Part shown: positions 57,330-64,000 of the stretch, one piece after another
How the letters are laid out: each line of letters opens with the position of its first letter
How positions within the stretch are numbered: the stretch's first letter is position 1
Assembly (NCBI GenBank): GCA_963556495.2
Contig: OY747705.1
Span: 33,381,798-33,445,797 of the forward strand
DNA: 64,000 nucleotides
From: Valencia hispanica
Lineage: Eukaryota; Chordata; Actinopteri; Cyprinodontiformes; Valenciidae
Direction of reading: 5' to 3'
Made by a program: the position numbers and the translations under genes
Notes under the pieces: model-generated
Told to the model about the DNA's origin: nothing
What the model saw: only the letters and a program-made list of their open reading frames with translations
Database searches by the model: none

Positions 57330-57989
57330 TGTCATGATGTGTCTTTTTTAAAAGGACCCAAATGCAGAGATAAACTTAAAAAGGTTAAATAATTAAGACA
57401 AAAAAAACAAACACAAAAACATGAACTTAAATGGAAAATCAAATGCAAAATAATGGAGGAAAAGATGGAAAAATACAGGGATTGGACGATGGGGAATACT
57501 GACGAGGCACTAAGAAAATCAGAGAGCTTAAATATGCTGTGGATAAATGAGGAGTTTGAAAACCTAAAAAACAATTAGAAACAAACTGATGCAGGTGAGA
57601 GAGAGAGAGAGAAAGAGAGAGATGAGTTACAGCTGGGAAGGGAAGCAGAATGGCAGGGAGGAAAACAGAGGTTTAAGCAAAACTAGACAGAAAATAATAT
57701 TTAATTAATAAGGTAAGACTGATGTAGAAGGGTACCTAAGAATAATCTAAATAAATAAATAAGAATAAAGGAGCACAAGAGAAACTCAAAGTAAAGGCAC
57801 TAATGGATAAAGTTGGAGAGAAATTAGTCAAAGAGACAGAAGGAAAACACAAGTATAAACACCAGATGGAAAGAAACCAAAATCTGCGAACAATAATCCT
57901 AACACAGAGGAAAATGATATACTAATAACAAGATCAAAACAACCAAAAAAACAATAATCAAAAGTATAAAACATCTAAGGATCATAACA
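57330..57989 (-). repeat. LTR-like repeat, second copy
   Basis: Bounded by TGTCATGAT at 57330 and ATCATAACA at 57989 (inverted, one mismatch), giving TG...CA ends. On the minus strand it ends CTGCATTTGGGTCC near 57354 and has a pyrimidine-rich interior with CACCTGCATCAGTTTGTTTC near 57600. It matches the order of the 46690-48188 repeat but lacks the minisatellites. A (GA)n run lies at 57598-57622. No target duplication is clear. Confidence 0.55.
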
Positions 57990-58144
57990 CATACATCATC
58001 TGATCTGCACCAAATTCAACAGCAACTCCTAACTGATATGTATGCAGATATTTAGCATTTAATTAGGGGTGGCTGTAGCTCAGGGGTAGAGTTGTCAGCC
58101 TGCAACCCAGATATAGTCAGTTCAATTCTAGCTTTCACCTGCTA

Positions 58145-59727
58145 CAGGTCCTTCTCAAAAAATTAGCATATTGTGATAAAGTTCATTCTTTTCCATAATG
58201 TAATAATAAAAATTAAACTTTCATATATTTTAGATTCATTGCACACCAACTGAAATATTTCAGGTCTTTTATTGTTTTAAAACTGATAATTTTGGCATAC
58301 AGCTCATGAAAACCCAAAATTCCTATCTCAAAAAATTAGCATATCATGAAAAGGTTCTCTAAACGAGCTATTAACCTAATCATCTGAATCAACTAATTAA
58401 CTCTAAACACCTGCAAAAGATTCCTGAGGCTTTTAAAAACTCCCAGCCTGGTTCATTACTCAAAACCGCAATCATGGGTAAGACTGCCGACCTGACTGCT
58501 GCCCAGAAGGCCATCATTGACACCCTCAAGCAAGAGGGTAAGACACAGAAAGAAATTTCTGAACGATTAGGCTGTTCCCAGAGTGCTGTATCAAGGCACC
58601 TCAGTGGGAAGTCTGTGGAAAGGAAAAAGTGTGGCAGAAAAGGCTGCACAACGAGAAGAGGGGACCGGACCCTGTGAAAGATTGTGGAGAAGGACCGATT
58701 CCAGACCTTGGGGGACCTGCGGAAGCAGTGGACTGAGTCTGGAGTAGAAACATCCAGAGCCGCCGTGCACAGGCGTGTGCAGGAAATGGGCTACAAGCCA
58801 CTTTTGAACCAGAAACAGCGGCAGAAGCGCCTGACCTGGGCTACAGAGAAGCAGCACTGGACTGTTGCTCAGTGGTCCAAAGTACTTTTTTCGGATGAAA
58901 GCAAATTTTGCATGTCATTCGTAAATCAAGGTGCCAGAGTCTGGAGGAAGACTGGGGAGAAGGAAATGCCAAAATGCCTGAAGTCCAGTGTCAAGTACCC
59001 ACAGTCAGTGATGGTCTGGGGTGCCATGTCAGCTGCTGGTGTTGGTCCACTGGGTTTTATCAAGGGCAGGGTCAATGCAGCTAGCTATCAGGAGATTTTG
59101 GAGCACTTCAGGCTTCCATTTGCTGAAAAGCTTTATGGCGATGAAGATTTCATTTTTCAGCATGACCTGGCACCTGCTCACAGTGCCAAAACCACTGGTA
59201 AATGGTTTACTGACCATGGTATTACTGTGCTCAATTGGCCTGCCAACTCTCCTGACCTGAACCCCATAGAGAATATGTGGGATATTGTGAAGAGGAAGTT
59301 GAGAGACGCAAGACCCAACACTCTGGATGAGCTTAAGGCCGCTATCGAAGCATCCTGGGCCTCCATAACACCTCAGCAGTGCCACAGGCTGATTGCCTCC
59401 ATGCCACGCCGCATTGAAGCAGTCATTTCTGCAAAAGGATTCCCGACCAAGTATTGAGTGCATAACTGAACATAATTATTTGAAGGTTGACTTTTTTTTA
59501 TATTAAAAACACTTTTCTTTTATTGGTCGGATGAAATATGCTAATTTTTTTAGATAGTAATTTGGGGTTTTCATGAGCTGTATGTCAGTTTTAAAACAAT
59601 AAAAGACCTGAAATATTTCAGTTGGTGTGCAATGAATCTAAAATATATTAAAGTTAAATTTTTTATCATTACATTATGGAAAATAATGAACTTTATCACA
59701 ATATGCACATTTTTTGAGAAGGACCTG
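58145..59727 (+). mobile_element. Tc1-like transposon, nearly complete, second subfamily
   Basis: A 1583-bp element with long inverted ends: CAGGTCCTTCTCAAAAAATT at 58145 and TTTTTTGAGAAGGACCTG ending at 59727. TA flanks both sides (58143-58144 and 59728-59729). The TIRs extend about 150 bp or more (TTGCACACCAACTGAAATAT pairs with ATATTTCAGTTGGTGTGCAA). It contains one transposase gene with a single nonsense codon. It belongs to a different subfamily from 35582-37188: TIR and protein both differ. Confidence 0.93.
58474..59457 (+). pseudogene. Tc1-like transposase with one in-frame stop
   Basis: Starts MGKTADLTAAQKAIIDTLKQ. The first helix-turn-helix is KEISERLGCSQSAVSRHLSG. A TGA at 58675-58677 stops it after RRGDRTL, but the same frame continues KIVEKDRFQTLGDLRKQWTE to 59457. 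Catalytic motifs are present: LFSDESKF (D), FQHDLAPAHSAK (D), NSPDLNPIENMWD (E), with DD34E spacing. Relative to other Tc1 transposases the stretch around MGYKPLLNQKQRQKRLTW looks short by about seven residues. The TGA could be a CGA decay. The rest is open, so the copy died recently or is rescued only by readthrough. Confidence 0.93.
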
Positions 59728-60050
59728 TACATCTCGTTGTGTCCTTGGGCAAGACACTTCACCTACCTTGCCTACTGGTGTTGGCCAGAGGGGCCTATGG
59801 CGCGCTATGGCAGCCTCGCTTCTGTCAGTCTGCCCCAGGGCAGCTGTGGCTATAATCATAGCTTGCTTCCACCAGTGTGTGAATGAATGAATAATGGAGT
59901 TGTAAAGCGCTTTGAGAGTCTTGAAAAGCACCATATAAATGCAAGCCATTATTATTATTATTGTTATTAATCAATCAGCGACAAGCAATGCTTTGAAACA
60001 GGATTGTGAAATTCAGTATGTATGTAGTTTCTAACAGAGATGCTCACAAG

Positions 60051-60178
60051 TCTCTGACCTAGAGTCCAAGTTGAGTCTCAAGTCTTTGAGATAGAGTCCA
60101 AGTCAAGTCTCAAGTCTCTGAGATAGAGTCCAAGTCAAGTCTCAAGTCTCTGAGCTAGAGTCCAAGTCAAGTCTCAAG
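60051..60178 (+). repeat. 32-bp tandem repeat, 4 units
   Basis: The unit begins TCTCTGAGATAGAGTCCAAG and ends TCAAGTCTCAAG. Four consecutive copies lie just inside the left hAT end. Confidence 0.95.
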
Positions 60179-60181
60179 TCT

Positions 60182-60183
<2 letters not shown>

Positions 60184-60246
<63 letters not shown>
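60184..60246. repeat. (TA)n microsatellite
   Basis: About 31 TA dinucleotides directly after the 32-bp array. Confidence 0.97.
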
Positions 60247-60255
<9 letters not shown>

Positions 60256-60868
60256 TTCCGGTAACAAGTGTTGTATCATCACCTACAGCGACCCATCCAA
60301 CACTGCATAGCTATATATAAGGGATTCAAAGCATGTAATATGTTATTATGACTCATTTATCTATTAGCATACAGTATCAGCTTTGATTTTGAAATATAAT
60401 TAGTTTTGCAACATGACCAAAACACCAAGAATGCTTTACTCTTAAGTTAATATCTGTATTTTGCCTTGTAGCATGAACACACAGTACAGTACAGACCAAG
60501 GATTCCTAAAGGGATATGTTAATTCCTAAAGGTTAATAAGTTAAAAAAAAAGTTAATAATTGGTTACACAGACTGTATTACATAAATTTTAACACCCTAT
60601 ATTTTACCGCAAACTTGCGAGTATAGTTAACTTTCTGAAGGCGCAATCACTTGTTTGCTAAGGGTCGGGACCTACAGTAACATCAACATACTGAAACTAT
60701 TCTATTCAGAATATAAAATATTTTATAGCACTTTTTAATCTGTGATTGTGTGTTAAAAGTGTTCACGAGATACCAACCTTTCGCCAGCCGTCTTCTCTGC
60801 ACCACATAGGCCACGTCTTCCACAGGTGATCCGGACAGACGTGCTGTCTGTCCACGGAGGGGAGGGGC

Positions 60869-60913
<45 letters not shown>
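60869..60913. repeat. (TG)n(AG)n compound microsatellite
   Basis: About nine TG units followed by about thirteen AG units, inside the hAT element. Confidence 0.95.
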
Positions 60914-61548
60914 AGGGAAAATAAATGCAGCTGAACGAATTCGCTGAACAATTCGTGTTTTAAATAGCGTAAAAAAGAAAAACGAAACGCAATATGTCAG
61001 TGTTGATTTTTTTTTTTTTTTACGGTCGGTGTTGAATCTGTGGGCATCGCTACAGATTCGTCTCTGTGTGGGAAACACTGACGTGGGCAGGTTATAGGTA
61101 AAGGAGGGAGGGGAATAACAGCGAGCTCATCCGTTGTTTCCTAAAAATAAACATTGTTCACGAGTCTCGCAGCTTGAGTCCGAGTCAAGTCTGAAGTCTT
61201 CCGAGGATGAGTCTCAAGTCAACTCTGAAGTCACTGTGTGTGCGACTTAAGTCGCACTCGATTCGGGGTCTCAAACTCGAGTCCCCATCTCTGGTTTCTG
61301 AAGACTCATAAAAAAAAAGTCTGTTGAAGCCAGGGTCCACAACCCAGTGGAAATCAGCCATTTCGATCCATTTTGAGCCCTTTTAAGACTTTATCATGCA
61401 GATTTGATCAGCAGGCTCAGTGGAGGAATTGAGGTGACGTTGAGTCAGTGGTGTGTAAGGGTCGCGTTCACAACACAGGCTGGAGCGCCACTAAGTTGAA
61501 AAGACCAGTAGAAGCTGGTGAGATTTAGAATTTGGGGGTTTTATAAGT

Positions 61549-61707
61549 TTTAAGCCATAATCATCAAAATTATATCAAATAAAGGCTTGAAATATCTGGC
61601 TTTGCATGTAATGAGTCTGTATCATATATTATTTTCACCTTTTAAGTTGAATTACTGAAATGAATGAACACCTTGCACAATATTCAAATTTTTCGAGTTT
61701 CACCTGC
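61549..61707 (+). repeat. Tc1-like 3' terminal fragment
   Basis: AAAGGCTTGAAATATCTGGC, TTTCACCTTTTAAGTTGAAT and the end TTTTTCGAGTTTCACCTGCA are characteristic of one terminus of a fish Tc1 subfamily. No opposite end or transposase is present. Confidence 0.6.
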
Positions 61708-62400
61708 ACCTGAGTTTCAAAATGTGTCATTGTTCCTAGGGTTTGCAAGGTGCTGTATATTAAAATGTAATCAGTATATGCAAAACACATATGAGGCTAA
61801 ATTATGGGGGTAAATCCCTGCCATAAATCAAGAGCGCATTTTGTCCATTTAAGGGCATTATTTGTTGTTTTTATGCTCAGATCTTATGGTTTTCTCCCTC
61901 AAAACACTCAAAAAGATTTTAATCCCATTAAACTGAGCAGGCCCGGCGCCATGGGCCGCGATGAAGGCTGTCCAAATTCAAAGATTCCTTCAAATGCGGC
62001 CCACAAATCTGTCCTTCTTTTCCCCGATTTGAAGGATATGTCCGGTGCATAGACTATATAAATGGTCAGGTGTATCCTTCAACGCACTCTATATCCCAAA
62101 ACGCACTCTTAGCAGAACTACATTAAAATCTGGCGATACGAAAATTTAAAACGTAAAGCGGTTGTATTGTTTGGCTTTTGTTGTTGGTATAGACATGTAT
62201 TTTAATATTATTTTGTAAACCATCGCTCGTAAACGAGCTCGTATGATGGTCTAATGGTTCTCCGTGTATTGCCCCGCTTACAGCTAATTTCGTTTTTTGC
62301 AAATAAAGCAAAAATACTCTTTTTAGGAGAAATCATTTCCTCTTTACCGGGGCAAAATTGGGCCACAGTGGCATGGAGATCGAAGAATAAATCTAGTTAC
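61708..62400. other. No gene seen
   Basis: Non-coding; ORFs at 61804-62052 and 62254-62511 have no family resemblance, and the latter runs into the LTR. Confidence 0.45.
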
Positions 62401-62956
62401 TGTCGGCTTCGTAACCTATATTGTCGGCAACTCACTTTCTACTCAGAGAGGTGGGGGCGCCGAACTCCAAAACCCCGGCTGGAACTGTTTCAAAATAAGA
62501 CCCAGAACTGAGAGACAGAGAGTAAAATAACACACACACCACAGATATCTGTTTCACACTGGACGCACCTGCAGATGGGAGCCAGAAAAGATCTGACTCG
62601 CTTCTCTACAAGGGTGTACCATTTTTATTAAAGAAGAACAAAGAAAATATCACATGACTCCTCTCCCCTCCTCCTACATCTTAACAAGTCATACATTTTC
62701 TCCAGGTCTCCTGACCTGGTTTTATAGCCGTACCATGAACTAGAGTTATAACCCATCCTCCCTGCTTTTAGTTCATATCTTTGCCCAAGAGTTTATTTAC
62801 TTAAAACCTTACCCCCATAAAATACTGGTAAACAGTCATGTTTTACTACCCTGAATAATATAAACAGGCCGTTTACCTCTAAACGCTTACTAAAGATATA
62901 TTTAAAACATATGTACTGCATAATAAAAAATAACCCCAAAAAAGTAAAATACAACA
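62401..62956 (-). mobile_element. 3' LTR of an endogenous retrovirus
   Basis: Matches the solo LTR at 7858-8412 along its whole length on the opposite strand (for example CCGTTTACCTCTAAACGCTT and CTCCTGACCTGGTTTTATAG). Its outer edge is TGTCGGCTTC at 62401, the complement of GAAGCCGACA. The inner edge is TGTATTTTAC or TGTTGTATTTTAC at 62953-62956. A purine tract on the minus strand (GAAAGAGGGA, about 62968-62959) directly precedes it, as expected for the polypurine tract. Minus-strand TATA is near 62725 and AATAAA near 62624-62629. The env gene ends 20-odd bases away. Confidence 0.92.
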
Positions 62957-62977
62957 AATCCCTCTTTCAATCTATTT

Positions 62978-64000
62978 TCAAATAGATTGATCACTCCTCT
63001 GTACTTCTCCTTCAGGCTCCATGTGAGGGAGTAACAGATATTGACCTTGCATATTATCACCAACAGCTTTTTCAATACACTTTGTGAGCAATGAACGTAT
63101 ACAAGGAATACAGCAACATCCACATAACACCATAGTTGACACAAATACTGCTAAAGAAACCATTATAGACATTGCCAGAGTCTTCCATTTACCAAACATA
63201 TTATTTAACAAATCGTCCCTCTTTCTAACATGATTATTCAAAGTGAGAAGAGTCTGGTCTCCTGTGCGATCATAAGTAAATATTGCTTCTGGCATAATTA
63301 ATGTAACAGGTGCACACAATCCTGTCCAGTTACTAGGTAAAATGGAGCGGAGAATTTTTCCTCCACACCACCACCAGATGTCAGCACGAGCCTGAAAAGA
63401 TTTAAGGAAAGTTTGGATTGAATTACAATATGTAATGTTGACTGAACCCACTAGTTTATTTCCAGGCTTACCATTTTTGAAACAAGTAAAATTATTTGGA
63501 GCTACATTACTATCAAAGAAGGGTGGGGTAGCTCTGTTATCAGCTATAGGGAATAATTTTTCCCAGTTACTACAATCTTTTACTGGATTTTCACTAGATA
63601 GCAGGGAAACCAGACAAGTTGTGTTGAGCTCAAAAGGTGCAGGGACCACCTTGAGAACAGGTCGGGCTCCCATGCACACAACACAGTCCTGTCTCGCTTC
63701 TTGTCCTGCATGTTCTACCATAAGCAACCAATTATTAGTGGAGCCTCCCACTCCTGTCATCATTTCAAAGTAATCGTCCACAGATGGTTCTTCTTTAATT
63801 ATACTACCTCTTGCTGCTGAGGCCTGATTTTGACTTACTGAGGTGGAAACATTAAGAGAGTCTTGACATATTGTAATAGGAAATTGAACATCTTTTCCCC
63901 CTTTATAAACCCAAATTATAAAGAGAGTACAACCTTCCCCCTTCTGGAGATATTTTAAGGGGAGGAGATCACTCTTAGTTAAATTAACCGTAAGAAGTAA
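62978..64000 (-). CDS. env: Endogenous retrovirus envelope protein, partial and probably internally deleted
   Basis: An open frame running from the window edge to a stop at 62978, just upstream of the polypurine tract and 3' LTR, the position of env. Env proteins are type I membrane glycoproteins of the virion. Visible here: several N-glycosylation sites (NTTC, NFTC, NITY, NWTG), many cysteines, a WWWCGGKILRSILPSNWTG surface-domain-like motif, a basic VRKRD site, a hydrophobic anchor (SIMVSLAVFVSTMVLCGCCC) and a short cytoplasmic tail. Only about 30 residues separate the WWWCGG/CAPVTL region from the anchor. That is too short for a fusion peptide, heptad repeats and the usual cysteine motif, so much of the transmembrane ectodomain seems missing. 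The start lies outside the window. Confidence 0.82.
   Translation of the reverse strand, partial: LLLTVNLTKSDLLPLKYLQKGEGCTLFIIWVYKGGKDVQFPITICQDSLNVSTSVSQNQASAARGSIIKEEPSVDDYFEMMTGVGGSTNNWLLMVEHAGQEARQDCVVCMGARPVLKVVPAPFELNTTCLVSLLSSENPVKDCSNWEKLFPIADNRATPPFFDSNVAPNNFTCFKNGKPGNKLVGSVNITYCNSIQTFLKSFQARADIWWWCGGKILRSILPSNWTGLCAPVTLIMPEAIFTYDRTGDQTLLTLNNHVRKRDDLLNNMFGKWKTLAMSIMVSLAVFVSTMVLCGCCCIPCIRSLLTKCIEKAVGDNMQGQYLLLPHMEPEGEVQRSDQSI

Larger units (their letters stand above)
58068..59970 (+). mobile_element. tRNA-headed SINE split by a Tc1 element
   Basis: The head at 58068-58142 has pol III A-box-like (TAGCTCAGGGG) and B-box-like (AGTTCAATTCT) sequence. The body and tail resume at 59730: GTGTCCTTGGGCAAGACACT, GCCCCAGGGCAGCTGTGGCT, then the L2-like end TGTAAAGCGCTTTGAGAGTC and ATTATTATTATTGTTATT. 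Without the Tc1 the SINE is about 320 bp. The L2-like tail suggests mobilisation by an L2-type LINE, members of which lie nearby (52869-57030). Confidence 0.8.
60035..61293. mobile_element. hAT-type non-autonomous element
   Basis: Ends CAGAGATG (60035) and CATCTCTG (61293) are inverted. The flanking 8-mers GTTTCTAA (60027-60034) and GTTTCTGA (61294-61301) agree at seven positions, the 8-bp target duplication of hAT elements. Both terminal regions are built of AAGTCTCAAGTC-like words. The interior has no transposase and carries TA, TG and AG microsatellites. Related to the larger element at 25497-29809 by its ends. Confidence 0.8.

Noticed and set aside
58068..58142. tRNA gene
   Set aside because: Has A- and B-box-like words but no clear cloverleaf; it is followed (after the Tc1) by SINE body and L2-like tail.
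63435..63773. Plus-strand 112-aa ORF
   Set aside because: Antisense shadow of env.

Overview
This window is eukaryotic DNA, almost certainly from a ray-finned (teleost) fish. The evidence is its repeat content: several Tc1-like transposons with long terminal inverted repeats (TIRs), LINE pieces of the I, L2/CR1, RTE (Rex3-like) and L1/Tx1 groups, a tRNA-headed SINE with an L2-like tail, hAT- and Harbinger-like short elements, and an endogenous retrovirus. The sequence is AT-rich with long TA and GA/CA tracts. I found no recognisable host protein-coding gene, tRNA or rRNA gene. The window reads as an intergenic or intronic repeat graveyard, and almost every convincing ORF belongs to a mobile element.

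Layout. 0.7-2.1 kb: broken Tc1. 3.8-4.1 kb: long TA microsatellite. 5.7-6.4 kb: internally deleted Tc1. 7.0-14.7 kb: one Tc1 copy hit in turn by a retroviral solo LTR, a TTA-flanked MITE and an I-clade LINE; the LINE itself contains a second, unrelated LTR with primer-binding site and a Tc1 end. 14.7-15.5 kb: decayed Tc1. 16.6-18.7 kb: L2/Rex1-like LINE split by a MITE, then a Tc1 relic. 18.7-25.5 kb: mostly featureless, with one MITE carrying 50-bp inverted ends. 25.5-29.8 kb: probable hAT element carrying an L1/Tx1 LINE. 30.9-32.9 kb: old Tc1 split by a GC-rich poly(A) retroposon. 33.6-37.4 kb: palindromic MITE, RTE LINE piece, and a structurally intact Tc1 (339-aa transposase, about 215-bp TIRs) inside a hAT-like MITE. 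39-43 kb: further MITE and Tc1 relics. 45.5-49 kb: L2 fragment, LTR-like repeats and four back-to-back minisatellites. 51.8-57 kb: three L2 LINE pieces. 58.1-60 kb: SINE interrupted by a near-intact Tc1. 60-61.3 kb: hAT MITE. 62.4 kb to the end: 3' LTR and env of a retrovirus on the minus strand, running off the window.

The elements do not act as a pathway. Their relations are historical: insertions into insertions whose order can be read from target-site duplications. Two links stand out. The solo LTR at 7.9-8.4 kb is the same LTR family as the provirus at 62.4 kb. The intact Tc1 at 35.6-37.2 kb is the same family as the shattered Tc1 that hosts the 7.0-14.7 kb nest. Coordinates of element ends are read by eye; identity statements are visual comparisons, not computed alignments.
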